Shown here piece by piece: positions 1 to 8,413 of a DNA stretch of 64,000 nucleotides. A program made the translations under genes and the position numbers. The notes beneath the pieces are model-generated. The model was not told the origin of the DNA and did no database searches. It saw only the letters and a program-made list of their open reading frames with translations. Each line of letters begins with the position of its first letter. Position 1 is the first letter of the stretch. This stretch comes from JAEUIE01 sp046350055 (GTDB lineage Bacteria; Planctomycetota; Planctomycetia; Gemmatales; HRBIN36), in contig JAXMBC010000001.1 of assembly GCA_046350055.1 (NCBI GenBank), positions 4,340,001 to 4,404,000 of the forward strand, written 5' to 3'.

Positions 1-467
1 GTATCGATCAGGCAGATAACCGGTAGTCCGAACTTGGCTGCAAACTTCATTCTCATGAGAGCCTTACGATATCCCTCAGGATGGGCGCAGCCGTAAAAGC
101 ATTCCTGTCTCTCATGGAGATTGCGACCCTTGTGATGACCAATCAGCATGACCTTCATGTCATCAAGACGAGCCAGGCCTGTCCGCAGGGATCGATCGTC
201 GCCAATAGCCTTGTCGCCGTGCAGTTCGGTGTACTCATCAAACATCAGCTGAACGTAATCGAGGTATTGTGGCCTTTCGGGGTGCCTGGAAACCTGGACG
301 GACTGCCATGGAGTAAGACTGGCGAACTTCTTCTTCTTCAAGTTAACGACTTCCTTCTGCATACGTCGTACCTCGTCGGCACGTTCGGCTCCCCCCTCCT
401 CTTCGAGCTTGCGAAGCATGGTTTCCAGTTCAGCGATATCCTTTTCAAACGGCAAATAGCTTGGCAT
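1..467 (-). CDS. accA: Acetyl-CoA carboxylase carboxyltransferase subunit alpha, 5' part only
   Basis: This is the N-terminal 155 residues of AccA, running off the left edge of the window. AccA and AccD form the carboxyltransferase that moves CO2 from carboxybiotin to acetyl-CoA in the first step of fatty-acid synthesis, in the cytoplasm. The visible part starts MPSYLPFEKDIAELE, followed by a charged helical stretch, then LTPWQSVQVSRHPERPQYLD and VMLIGHHKGRNLHERQ, all typical of AccA, and ends at PVICLID. The ATG at 467 is preceded by a purine-rich AGGAAAAGAAG Shine-Dalgarno. It lies 47 nt downstream of the kinase gene on the same strand and may be cotranscribed with it. About half of the usual 310-325 residues is outside the window. 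Confidence 0.94.
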   Translation of the reverse strand, partial: MPSYLPFEKDIAELETMLRKLEEEGGAERADEVRRMQKEVVNLKKKKFASLTPWQSVQVSRHPERPQYLDYVQLMFDEYTELHGDKAIGDDRSLRTGLARLDDMKVMLIGHHKGRNLHERQECFYGCAHPEGYRKALMRMKFAAKFGLPVICLID

Positions 468-514
468 GTGCTCTTCTTTTCCTCGACGCGCTTTCAGCCA
501 GTAACTGCTGGCAA

Positions 515-1384
515 CTAGGCGGGACGTTCCAGCTTGTCACCCTTGAATACACGGGTGGATCGCAGCACGGACAGCAATTCATGCATGTTCCGATAGCGGT
601 CTTTCTTGTCCTTCGCCAGGCAGCGTAACACAATCTGGCCAAACTCTTCATTGATATCGGGCACCAGGAATTGTAATGCCGCTGGCTTGTCACGAAGGTG
701 CTTGGTCAACAGATCGTTTGGTGTGGCTCCTCGAAAAGGTGGTCGTCCCGAGGCGATTTCGTACATCGTGGCCCCATAGCTGTAGATGTCGGCGCGTTCA
801 TCCAGTGGACGGTTCAGGATCTGCTCAGGGGACATGTAGCTGCGGGTTCCAGCGGTTGTGCCACCTTTACGGCCTCCGCGAAAGAATCCGAATATGCCTG
901 CACTGCGTTCTATACGCTTGGCAAGCGCAAAGTCGATCAATTTGACCTCACCGGAAGAATTTAGCAGGATATTATCGGGCTTGATATCGCGATGAATCCA
1001 GCCTCGGTCATGCATATGGGCAATACCCGAAGCGGCTTGGATGATGATGGAATGTGCCTTCTCCCTGACGATGGGGTGCTTCCGCATCATACGCAGCTTC
1101 AGATTGCCACCCGGAAAAAACTCCATGATCAGATACTGAGTGTCTTTGTCCTTGGCTAGCTTCAGCATTTTGATGACATTGGGGTGGCTCATGGGCAAGC
1201 CTACTTTTGCCTCATGTTCCAACATCTTGCGATGGGTCGGATTCTTGGTGTACTCCGGCAACAGGAGTTTCATGGCAAAGTGACGACCAGATCCCGGCTC
1301 GTTGACTTCCCAAACCTGGCTGGTCTGGCCTGTCGTCATGTGATTCATCAGGCGATAGCCGCCGATGGTTTGCTCTGTGGCCAT
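515..1384 (-). CDS. Small cytoplasmic Hanks-type Ser/Thr protein kinase
   Basis: A 289-residue protein consisting only of a kinase domain, with no membrane segment or sensor domain. Visible motifs are AMK (ATP-binding Lys near residue 39), the alpha-C Glu near 58, HRDIKPDN (131-138) and the activation/APE region GTRSYMSPEQ (180-188). Two deviations stand out. The glycine-rich loop is degenerate (TTGQTSQVW instead of GxGxxG), and the Mg-binding DFG is DFA (151-153). Lys, Asp and Asn of the catalytic set are kept, so activity is still likely. The gene is upstream of accA on the same strand. Its substrate cannot be told from sequence. The ATG at 1384 has only a weak Shine-Dalgarno. Confidence 0.9.
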   Translation of the reverse strand: MATEQTIGGYRLMNHMTTGQTSQVWEVNEPGSGRHFAMKLLLPEYTKNPTHRKMLEHEAKVGLPMSHPNVIKMLKLAKDKDTQYLIMEFFPGGNLKLRMMRKHPIVREKAHSIIIQAASGIAHMHDRGWIHRDIKPDNILLNSSGEVKLIDFALAKRIERSAGIFGFFRGGRKGGTTAGTRSYMSPEQILNRPLDERADIYSYGATMYEIASGRPPFRGATPNDLLTKHLRDKPAALQFLVPDINEEFGQIVLRCLAKDKKDRYRNMHELLSVLRSTRVFKGDKLERPA

Positions 1385-1537
1385 AACCCGGTTTCGTGTG
1401 AAAGTGCTTGGCTTGTAACAATTTACACACTTGACAAGGCATTGCCAAGGACAGGATCCTCAACAAGGGCATCACTCCCCTGTCCTGTCTTGCTTTGATA
1501 TCGTGAAGGGCAACCACTCCTCTTTGCGAGAAACAGC

Positions 1538-3169
1538 GTGAGAAACTCTCCATCTCAAGGTGAAGGCTCCAGTCGGCGTACTTTTCTCACAGGAACAGCA
1601 CTGGGGGTGGCTGCCCTTGCCACACAGGTCGAGGCACAACAGGCATTGACGCATGAGGATGACATCTTTGCCCTGAGTGAAGCTACACTGGAACAATTAC
1701 AACAGGGACTGCGATCGGGCAAATGGACGTCACGCTCACTGGTAGAACAATATCTCGCACGGATCGAGCGACTGGATAGGCAAGGCCCCACGCTCAAGAG
1801 CGTTATCGAAATCAATCCCGATGCCTTGAAACTGGCCGATACTGCTGACCGTGAACGTCAGGCAGGCAAGCCAGTGGGGCTGTTACACGGAATCCCCATA
1901 CTGATCAAAGACAATATCGATACCGCCGACCGGATGCAAACGACAGCAGGCTCATTGGCTTTGGTTGGGTCCAAACCACCCCAAGATGCCTTCGTGGTGT
2001 CCAAACTGCGTCAGGCAGGGGCCGTCATCATGGGTAAGACTAATCTCAGTGAATGGGCCAACATCCGTTGCAGCTATTCCACGAGCGGTTGGAGCGCTCG
2101 AGGCGGCCAGACGAAGAACCCCTATGCACTGGATCGCAACCCCTGTGGCTCCAGTTCTGGTTCCGCTGTGGCTGTTGCTGCAAACCTGTGTGCTGTGGCT
2201 GTAGGCACAGAAACTGATGGCTCGATTGTGAGTCCCGCTTCAGCCAATGGCATCGTTGGCCTGAAGCCAACCGTTGGTCTCGTCAGTCGCACAGGGATTA
2301 TTCCCATCTCGCACTCTCAGGATACTGCCGGTCCGATGGCCCGGACGGTGCGGGATGCCGCCATTCTGCTCAACGCCATGACTGGTGCTGACCCAGAGGA
2401 TTCCGCCACTGCAGATAGTGGGAAGCATGTTATCGATTACACCAGGGCGTTGTCAGCAGACGGCCTCAAGGGCACCCGTCTCGGTGTGGTTCGCAGTTTC
2501 TTTGGCTTCCACGATCAGGTGGAGAAGGTCATGTCTGGAGTTCTGCAATTGCTGAAAGACAAGGGTGCTGTTCTGGTCGATCCCGTAGAGTTGCCCAATT
2601 ACGACAAAGTGGGCGAAGCTGAAACCACCGTCCTGCACTACGAGCTCAAAGCAGATATGAACGCCTACCTTGCCCGCCTGGGCCCTTCCGCTCCGGTGAA
2701 GACTCTGAAAGACATCATCGCATTTAACACGAAGCATCAGGACAAGGAACTTGTCTACTTCGGCCAGGACACCCTGGAGAAGGCTGAAAGCAAAGGTCCC
2801 TTGACGAGTTACGAGTATCTCGAAGCATTAGCGCGTTGTCGACGTCTCTGTCGCACGGAGGGAATCGATGCTGTCATGGAGAAACACCAGCTTGATGCCT
2901 TGATCGCTCCGACACTGGGGCCAGCTTCGATTATCGACTGGGTCAATGGCGACCGCTGGCTGGGTGGTAGTTCCACTCCGGCGGCTGTAGCGGGATACCC
3001 CAGTGTCTCGGTGCCAGCCGGGGACGTACATGGTTTACCGATCGGTCTGCTCTTTTTTGGCAAAGCGTGGAGCGAAGCAGCATTGCTGAAAGTTGCATAT
3101 GCATTTGAACAGGCTAGTCTGTGTCGCAAACCTCCACGATTCCTGGCACGAGCCGTATTTCCCAGTTGA
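1538..3169 (+). CDS. Tat-exported amidase (amidase-signature family)
   Basis: This 543-residue amidase-signature enzyme hydrolyses a C-N amide bond; the substrate is unknown. The N-terminus carries a twin-arginine signal (SSRRTFLTGTALGVAALA, residues 11-28), so it is probably exported folded. The Ser-cisSer-Lys triad is visible: Lys near 124 in HGIPILIKDNID, cis-Ser in NPCGSSSGSA (near 205), and nucleophile Ser near 229 in TETDGSIVSPAS, followed by GIVGLKPT. The TDGSI variant is common in secreted members; cytoplasmic GatA normally has TGGSI, and no gatB or gatC is nearby. The start is a GTG at 1538 with a weak Shine-Dalgarno, chosen because it places the Tat motif at the N-terminus. It is convergent with the ECF sigma gene. 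Confidence 0.92.
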   Translation: MRNSPSQGEGSSRRTFLTGTALGVAALATQVEAQQALTHEDDIFALSEATLEQLQQGLRSGKWTSRSLVEQYLARIERLDRQGPTLKSVIEINPDALKLADTADRERQAGKPVGLLHGIPILIKDNIDTADRMQTTAGSLALVGSKPPQDAFVVSKLRQAGAVIMGKTNLSEWANIRCSYSTSGWSARGGQTKNPYALDRNPCGSSSGSAVAVAANLCAVAVGTETDGSIVSPASANGIVGLKPTVGLVSRTGIIPISHSQDTAGPMARTVRDAAILLNAMTGADPEDSATADSGKHVIDYTRALSADGLKGTRLGVVRSFFGFHDQVEKVMSGVLQLLKDKGAVLVDPVELPNYDKVGEAETTVLHYELKADMNAYLARLGPSAPVKTLKDIIAFNTKHQDKELVYFGQDTLEKAESKGPLTSYEYLEALARCRRLCRTEGIDAVMEKHQLDALIAPTLGPASIIDWVNGDRWLGGSSTPAAVAGYPSVSVPAGDVHGLPIGLLFFGKAWSEAALLKVAYAFEQASLCRKPPRFLARAVFPS

Positions 3170-3193
3170 TCTGCGTTGCAGCGCATGAGAAAA

Positions 3194-3216
3194 GGCAGGG
3201 GAGTCACTCCCCTGCC
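3194..3216. terminator. Hairpin terminator between convergent amidase and ECF sigma genes
   Basis: A perfect 11-bp inverted repeat (GGCAGGGGAGT / ACTCCCCTGCC) with a 1-nt spacer sits between the amidase stop (3169) and the sigma-gene stop (3243). Read on the minus strand it is followed directly by TTTTCTC, as expected of a rho-independent terminator for the sigma gene. It can also fold in amidase mRNA. Confidence 0.8.
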
Positions 3217-3242
3217 CTGTTGGTATTGTGGATGCTCACCCT

Positions 3243-3791
3243 TTATGCCGTCTCCAGCAGTTCCAGACGAGCCTTCAGGCGGTTACGTGCCACGTGCAGA
3301 CGACGCTTGATCGTACCTTCAGGAGCATCCTGGGCTTCGCTCATCTCACGGATGGACAGGCCCCGAATGTAGAAGGCGGTCAGCGTTTCACGGTCCAGAC
3401 GGTTCAGGCGAGCCAGTCCCTTCCGGACCGTCACGCGAGCCTCATGCTTGACCAGCGTTTCCAGCGGAGAAACACCTTCCACTACGGCATTCTCCAGCAC
3501 CCCATCCTCGACCTGATTCACCTTACGGCGGGTCAGACGGTTGAGGGCCAGCCGCACGCAGATCTGGCGAATCCAGCCGATGAACGCAGCAGGCTCACGC
3601 AGTTGATCCAGCTTCGTCCAGGCACGAACAAACGTTTCGTGGGCCAGTTCCTGAGCAGCGCCGCCATCACGCAGCTTTTCAAGTGCAGTAGCGTAGACCA
3701 GAGGCTGGCACTCACGTACCAGCTCGCTGAAGGCAGTCCGATCTCCGCCCTGGGCCAGGATAACGTTCTTGACAATCAATTCAGTGTTCAC
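3243..3791 (-). CDS. ECF-type RNA polymerase sigma factor
   Basis: An ECF sigma-70 factor of 182 residues. Region 2 is seen in AFSELVRECQPLVYATAL through AHETFVRAWTKLDQL and FIGWIRQICVRLALNRLTRR. Region 4 carries LNRLDRETLTAFYIRGLSIREM followed by GTIKRRLHVARNRLKA (helix-turn-helix, -35 recognition). The frame stays open upstream to 3932, but that extension is Cys-rich and unlike a sigma factor. The GTG at 3791 is preferred because GGAAGGG lies 6 nt upstream. No anti-sigma gene is adjacent, so its control is unknown. Direct repeats and a dyad upstream (3886-4026) may hold its promoter. Confidence 0.92.
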   Translation of the reverse strand: MNTELIVKNVILAQGGDRTAFSELVRECQPLVYATALEKLRDGGAAQELAHETFVRAWTKLDQLREPAAFIGWIRQICVRLALNRLTRRKVNQVEDGVLENAVVEGVSPLETLVKHEARVTVRKGLARLNRLDRETLTAFYIRGLSIREMSEAQDAPEGTIKRRLHVARNRLKARLELLETA

Positions 3792-4030
3792 GGCAGACCC
3801 TTCCGTCCAGGCGCGGTCTGCAACAAGTAGCCAGAAGTCAGGAGCCAGTAGGCAAACTACCGGCGCAAGACTGCATGGCTGAATACTGACAGCGTATAGC
3901 TGACAGCAATGCTGCTGACCGCGGCATTCCATCCATTCGTGTTGTTAAGGAATGTTGCTGCTGCGCCGATCGAGGATCGCGCTCGAGACAGTGCCTTCGA
4001 GAATGTCACTAGACCAAACTGGTCTAACCT
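3792..4030. other. Non-coding upstream region of the ECF sigma gene
   Basis: About 240 nt without a convincing gene. It contains two direct copies of CTGACAGC (3886-3893 and 3900-3907) and a perfect 7-bp dyad, TAGACCA / TGGTCTA, with a 3-nt spacer at 4010-4026. The dyad could be an operator or promoter element for the sigma gene; that is inference from position only. Confidence 0.5.
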
Positions 4031-4375
4031 TTACGCCAACGCGAGGGTTTGGCTGAGGGTTTCCTGGGCTGGCATCACATTACGTATGACGCGGTTTCCA
4101 GGGTTTCTCGAATCACCGTCATGCCGCCAATGCATACGCATCGAGGTACCCTGATACCGTTGTCCCTGGTCGTCGTGTTTACCACCATCACAGGCTATCC
4201 CTGTAAAGCTGGCAAATAATGACCCAGTGACACTGGCCGGGATACTGCGTAGCCTTGGCAACTGCAGCATGGACAGATAGGACTGGCGCACGAGGGTACC
4301 CAACTTCTCTGCCCGCGCTGCAATGCGGCTCTTGGCGGAGCAACGAATCGCAATGGCGTGTGCGGAAGTCTTCAT
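4031..4375 (-). CDS. Hypothetical small protein, 114 aa
   Basis: A short reading frame with no domain I recognise. In its favour are a strong Shine-Dalgarno (AGGAGG, 9 nt before the ATG at 4375) and its place in a gap of more than 800 nt between the sigma gene and the DUF1559 gene. Against it, the composition is low in acidic residues and it has no clear secondary-structure pattern, signal peptide or membrane segment. A hydrophobic stretch, SIPASVTGSLFASFTGIA, is in the middle. If real it would be transcribed toward the ECF sigma gene. It may instead be a decayed gene or a chance frame. Confidence 0.35.
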   Translation of the reverse strand: MKTSAHAIAIRCSAKSRIAARAEKLGTLVRQSYLSMLQLPRLRSIPASVTGSLFASFTGIACDGGKHDDQGQRYQGTSMRMHWRHDGDSRNPGNRVIRNVMPAQETLSQTLALA

Positions 4376-4610
4376 CGGGTAGTCCCTCCTGCAAAGGTCG
4401 CTGGGGATAGGTTCCCCAGTTTCATCACCCGCTTTGACCTTCTCAACGAAGGTACGAAATCAGCGTGGTGATGTTATTTATGTAGACGCTCGACCCTTAT
4501 TATCGGTTCGGGCATTCTTTTGAATTATTACGAAAAATTGTGAGTGTACGCAAGTGCTGGTGTCGCATGACATTACGACACCAGCTCCTTTGGTATTTGT
4601 CAGTATAAGC
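4376..4610. other. Intergenic region between DUF1559 gene and hypothetical gene
   Basis: About 235 nt, AT-richer than the surroundings near 4470-4550, with no reading frame I can support. It holds the hairpin at 4556-4585, described separately, and presumably the promoter of the minus-strand hypothetical gene starting at 4375. Confidence 0.5.
4556..4585 (-). terminator. Putative terminator hairpin after the DUF1559 gene
   Basis: A perfect 10-bp inverted repeat, GCTGGTGTCG / CGACACCAGC, with a 10-nt loop lies 25 nt past the stop codon of the DUF1559 gene. The minus-strand T-run is about 20 nt further on, so it is not a textbook intrinsic terminator. Confidence 0.55.
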
Positions 4611-6482
4611 CTATTTTCGGTTCTCCAATGGTACATCTGCGCTTCGAAATTCTCTGCTGGTCGCCGGGCGTGTTTCGTTCATGATCGGATCAGTATTTTC
4701 ATTCCTTCCATCGCGGCGGCCAATCATTTGGCGAAGCAGCCTTTCATGCAATTTCACGTCGTCCAAGGTACGCCGAACGGCTCGTACGGAAGCATCACCA
4801 AAGACGACGAAGAAATCTGTCTCATCCGGTACACAGCCTAGCTTGGGCAAAGGCATATCGTCGCCTTCAATCGTCATATCATCGGGCTTCGTCCAGATGA
4901 CGGCGTTGGCTGACTCGGCGACCATCATGGTATTGGAGGTGCCATCCTGTACCGTCAGTTGACCGAGAGTGAGGCCTTGCCCACCCCAACGGAAGATGGG
5001 GGCAAACATTTGCTTCTGGGGGTTGGTCGGTTTTTCCGGGGCCACAAATACTTGCAGATAGGTCTTGCCCACACCCGGGTCAGTGGCGCCGGGGCATGCA
5101 TAGAACTTAGGCATCAGAGGTATGAGTTTCTTGTTGTGTTCGCTATCCCAGGGTTCATTGAGGTTGAACTGCTTGAAGAGATTGTCGTGTTCGAGATAGG
5201 GGAGGATGGCAACCCGCCAGGAGAAAAGAAGTTTCGCATTGGCGGCTGGTGGTGTTGGTCGCATGCCTGCGTAGAAGCCAGCTGAAGGCAATTTATTGTA
5301 ATCGTTATGATAATTGTGCATAGCTATGGCAATCTGGCGCAAATTGCTTTGCCGAATGGCTCGATCCTGCGACATCACCACGCGAGTCAACGCGGATGCC
5401 ATCGCAGCAGAGAATTCCGGGCCGCCGCCCTGGGCTTGGAGCGCCATCTCAACTTTGGTGCCACTGCGTGTCACTTTGCCTTTGAGACAGGCTTCCGCCA
5501 GGGTGCCAAAGAACTTACGGAACTCTCGCATTTCAATGAAGTCTTTCGAGCTAGACAATTCCTGGAGATGAGCAAAGCCAAAATCGCCCATCAGGGCCAG
5601 CATATCGCAGAAGCGTTGCAGACGGACTGCAGCTAAATCCGAGTTGGCATCGAGCTGTAGATTCAATGTGAAGTCACGCAACATATCCAATTGCATGCTC
5701 ATGGTTTTGATATCGAGCAGGCTCTTGATTATCTCGAAACCTAAACGCATCGTTGTGGCATCACGCCCGTTAACAGGGCCTGCAGCCATTCCCATCTGCA
5801 TCAGGGCCTGCAGTTGATTTTGAAGTGATTCTGAGAGCTGAATCCCGATGGCGACATCATGACCTTGTGCAGCCTTGGCCAGTCCTGTCAGCGGACCACC
5901 AACTGCTTGCTTCTTGCGTTTGATGAGCTTCTTCAGGGTCTCATCGTCGCCTACTGCGGCTGTCTTGTTGTCTAGCAGGCAGGCGAACAGGTTCTTGCCC
6001 TGGAAGGTTGTCACTTGCAGCATCTCGATGCCATCCGCAGTACGGGAACCAGGAAGGTCGCTTGCCGCGCCGAATTTCTGAACAAAGTACTTTTTGACTC
6101 CGCTGATGAAACGCTTCTCTTCCAGCGGCACACTGGAGTTCATCAGGATCGCGAAGCCTGGCAACTGAGGCACATCCCAGCTGTCGAGAATGATGGTAGT
6201 CGATTCGAAGTGCTGACGGGGAATACTGGTGACCTGCTCGCTCAGTTCGAAGAACTCCTTCTCGAACTTCTTCCACTTGTTGGCAGGTAGCCGTTTCTTC
6301 ATCTCCTCCAAGGCGGGATTATTCCACAGCGTGGTTCCCTTGATGTGGATAAAGAGAATCGCGTCGTCCGGAACCAATCGAAGGGATGCATCCGTGGAAT
6401 TAGGTTGCTGTGCGGGGACGTTCCACGCGGTGACGGAGAAGAGCAGTACGGTTGTCAGAAGAACAGCCAGACGTTGAAACAT
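4611..6482 (-). CDS. DUF1559 domain protein, exported
   Basis: A 623-residue protein of the planctomycete-expanded DUF1559 group. Residues 1-24 form a Sec signal peptide (hydrophobic AVLLTTVLLFSVTAW, then VPAQQ). The diagnostic segment near residues 375-400 reads QSNLRQIAIAMHNYHNDYNKLPSAG, matching the SRRxxCxNNLKQIGLAxHNYHDxxxxFP motif of DUF1559. It differs from most family members by lacking the N-terminal type IV pilin-like methylation motif; a long alpha/beta region with no recognised domain precedes the DUF1559 part. Later conserved pieces include FSWRVAILPYLE and DGTSNTMMVAES. CAGGAG lies 7 nt before the ATG. Function is unknown; a surface or envelope role is inferred from the signal peptide. 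Confidence 0.85.
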   Translation of the reverse strand: MFQRLAVLLTTVLLFSVTAWNVPAQQPNSTDASLRLVPDDAILFIHIKGTTLWNNPALEEMKKRLPANKWKKFEKEFFELSEQVTSIPRQHFESTTIILDSWDVPQLPGFAILMNSSVPLEEKRFISGVKKYFVQKFGAASDLPGSRTADGIEMLQVTTFQGKNLFACLLDNKTAAVGDDETLKKLIKRKKQAVGGPLTGLAKAAQGHDVAIGIQLSESLQNQLQALMQMGMAAGPVNGRDATTMRLGFEIIKSLLDIKTMSMQLDMLRDFTLNLQLDANSDLAAVRLQRFCDMLALMGDFGFAHLQELSSSKDFIEMREFRKFFGTLAEACLKGKVTRSGTKVEMALQAQGGGPEFSAAMASALTRVVMSQDRAIRQSNLRQIAIAMHNYHNDYNKLPSAGFYAGMRPTPPAANAKLLFSWRVAILPYLEHDNLFKQFNLNEPWDSEHNKKLIPLMPKFYACPGATDPGVGKTYLQVFVAPEKPTNPQKQMFAPIFRWGGQGLTLGQLTVQDGTSNTMMVAESANAVIWTKPDDMTIEGDDMPLPKLGCVPDETDFFVVFGDASVRAVRRTLDDVKLHERLLRQMIGRRDGRNENTDPIMNETRPATSREFRSADVPLENRK

Positions 6483-6601
6483 GGGATTACTCCTGAATGC
6501 TGGACAGCGTAGCAGGAGTAGCTTGCAGAATCCAATGGAAAGCAGGAAGCCTCAGCAGAGCTGAGGCTTCCTGGGAAATTCTCAGGTCGTCTGCGAGTTC
6601 G

Positions 6602-8089
6602 TTAACAGACCTTGACCTTGATCGGTCCTTCGACCACCGGCGCCGGTTCCAGGTCGCTGCTCTCAAGATCAGAGCTGTCGTCCATCGCCGGGATGGGGAT
6701 GGCGGGCATCGACATGGTCTCGCTCGGTTCCAGATCGCTGTCGCTGCAGCTCATCTGCTCGGCGACTTGTTCGAGAGCGATCTTGCGGCGGCGTGCCATG
6801 CGCTCGCTGCCTTCGGGGATCAGGAACGTCTGATCGCCCTGGAGCAGTTTGCTCACGCCACGAGTGCGGGTTTTGACGTTCTCCTCCGCCACCTTGTCTT
6901 CCGCCTGGTATCGAACGAGCATGCCTTCATAGTTGCGAAGGATGACCGAATCGTTACTTGCCGAGACGAGGTAGTTGGGCATGAGAGGAATCTTGCCGCC
7001 ACCATGGGGGCTGTCCACCACGTAGGTGGGCACGCCAAGGCCTGACATATGTCCACGCAGGCCTTCCATGATCTCCAGGCCTTTCCAGACTGAAGTGCGG
7101 AAGTGCCCTGCCCCGATGACCGGATCGCAGTGAAAGATGTAATAGGGGCGAACCTTGATGCGGAGCACCGCCCGCATCAGAGCACGCATGACTTCTACGG
7201 AATCATTGACGCCCTTCATCAGGACGGAGTGATTATTCACCGGGCAGCCTGCCTTGAGCAGGGCCAGGCAGGCGCGTGCAGCTTCAGGTGTGACTTCGCG
7301 TGGATGGTTGAAATGGGTCTGAATCCAGACCTTGCCATTGCTGCCGAGCAGATCGACCAGTTTTTGATCGAACAGGCGCTGGGGCAGCGTGACTGGCACA
7401 CGGGTTCCAATGCGAATCACATCGACGTGCTTGATCGCCCCGAGATTATCGAGGAAATACTTGAGCTTGCCGGTGTTGAGGGTCAACGGGTCGCCGCCGG
7501 AGACGATGACATCCCGAATTTCGGTGTGCTTGCGGATATAGTCGATCATCCGCTCATCGTCAGCCGTAACGGACTCCCATCCGCCTCGGGTCAGTGTTTT
7601 GCGTTTGCGGGTGCAGAACCGGCAGTACATCGTGCAGACGCCGGTGATGGCGATCAGGCAGCGATCAGGGTACCGGTGAGTCAGCCCCGGCACGGGCATG
7701 TCCTTATCCTCTTCGAGAGGATCCTCTAGCTCGAAGCCGGAAGGGTTCTCCAGCTCCATGGCCGATGGGCAGGACTGCAACCGGATCGGGTCCTGCGGGT
7801 CGGCAGGATCGATGAGGGAGAAGTAGTAGGGAGGGATAGCGGTCTTAAACTCGGATTCGAGTTTGAGAAGTGCGCTGACTTCGTCAGCCGAGAAGGTGAG
7901 CAACTCCGTGAGCTGCTTGGTGGTCTTGATGGCGTTTTGAGATTGCCAGCGCCAGTCTTCCCACTTGTCGTCAGGGATGTCTTTCCAGAATGGGTGTCGT
8001 CGGGGACGACTAGGAGGCTCTTCATCATCGAATGCGACCAGCGCGGCAGGTCGTGTGGATAAGCCACGGCGCGCTTCCATCTCGTTCAT
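6602..8089 (-). CDS. kamA: KamA-family lysine 2,3-aminomutase (radical SAM, PLP)
   Basis: A radical-SAM/PLP aminomutase that would interconvert L-lysine and L-beta-lysine, or act on a related amino acid. The [4Fe-4S] motif CTMYCRFC (CxxxCxxC) lies near residues 152-160, followed by TRKRKT. The PLP-lysine region SPHGGGKIPLMPNYL lies near 365. VIVSGGDPLTLN and IQTHFNHPREVT are typical of the family. At 495 residues it is longer than EpmB-type (about 340) and near KamA length, with an acidic, low-complexity C-terminus. The open frame extends to 8350, but the ATG at 8089 has GGAG 6 nt upstream and gives a normal N-terminus; ATG 8095 is the alternative. Glutamate 2,3-aminomutase cannot be excluded. 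Confidence 0.88.
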   Translation of the reverse strand: MNEMEARRGLSTRPAALVAFDDEEPPSRPRRHPFWKDIPDDKWEDWRWQSQNAIKTTKQLTELLTFSADEVSALLKLESEFKTAIPPYYFSLIDPADPQDPIRLQSCPSAMELENPSGFELEDPLEEDKDMPVPGLTHRYPDRCLIAITGVCTMYCRFCTRKRKTLTRGGWESVTADDERMIDYIRKHTEIRDVIVSGGDPLTLNTGKLKYFLDNLGAIKHVDVIRIGTRVPVTLPQRLFDQKLVDLLGSNGKVWIQTHFNHPREVTPEAARACLALLKAGCPVNNHSVLMKGVNDSVEVMRALMRAVLRIKVRPYYIFHCDPVIGAGHFRTSVWKGLEIMEGLRGHMSGLGVPTYVVDSPHGGGKIPLMPNYLVSASNDSVILRNYEGMLVRYQAEDKVAEENVKTRTRGVSKLLQGDQTFLIPEGSERMARRRKIALEQVAEQMSCSDSDLEPSETMSMPAIPIPAMDDSSDLESSDLEPAPVVEGPIKVKVC

Positions 8090-8413
8090 ACTCATCTCCA
8101 GGGGACCACAATATCCCAAACTGCCTGAACGTACGAGGACGTTCCGCGGCTCGGGCATATAAGCGAACTGGCTGTGCGACACAACCCAAAAACGACGTTT
8201 TGCATTCTGGAGCTGCACCAAACGACGACGACCCCGACTTGCATGCAAGCGGGGTCGTTGATCAGTGGTTTGGGAGACATCCGAGTCACGTTTGCATCGT
8301 GCTATGAAGTTGTGCGTCAGTGCGGTTAGTCCTACTAACCGTTGACCCAATAGTAGACCCTTTCGTAATCATGGCAAGTCGAACTTGAGAATTTCTGACA
8401 TTTCCTTGTCATG
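8090..8413. other. Intergenic region with a long inverted repeat, upstream of kamA
   Basis: About 320 nt without a supported gene between the vWA gene stop and the kamA start, both on the minus strand. The main structure is the inverted repeat at 8228-8258. The reading frame of kamA is open through most of this stretch, but the encoded residues do not look like the enzyme family. Confidence 0.5.
8228..8258. repeat. Inverted repeat with nested palindrome upstream of kamA
   Basis: The arms ACGACCCCG (8228-8236) and CGGGGTCGT (8250-8258) pair perfectly over 9 bp. The loop holds CTTGCATGCAAG, itself a 12-nt palindrome, so the element can form one extended hairpin. It is 140 nt before the kamA start and about 160 nt past the vWA stop. 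It could be a terminator, a protein-binding site or a repetitive palindrome; no T-run follows on either strand. Confidence 0.6.

Noticed and set aside
81..518. 145-codon plus-strand open frame at the left edge
   Set aside because: The minus strand encodes AccA over the same stretch with clear family motifs.
1448..1486. Inverted repeat AGGACAGG / CCTGTCCT upstream of the amidase gene
   Set aside because: Only 8 bp with a 23-nt loop and no T-run; too weak to call as a terminator or operator.
3228..3830. 200-codon plus-strand open frame
   Set aside because: Antisense to the ECF sigma gene; the sigma motifs decide the coding strand.
4188..4394. 68-codon minus-strand frame
   Set aside because: It overlaps the start of the better-supported 114-codon frame and lacks its own Shine-Dalgarno.
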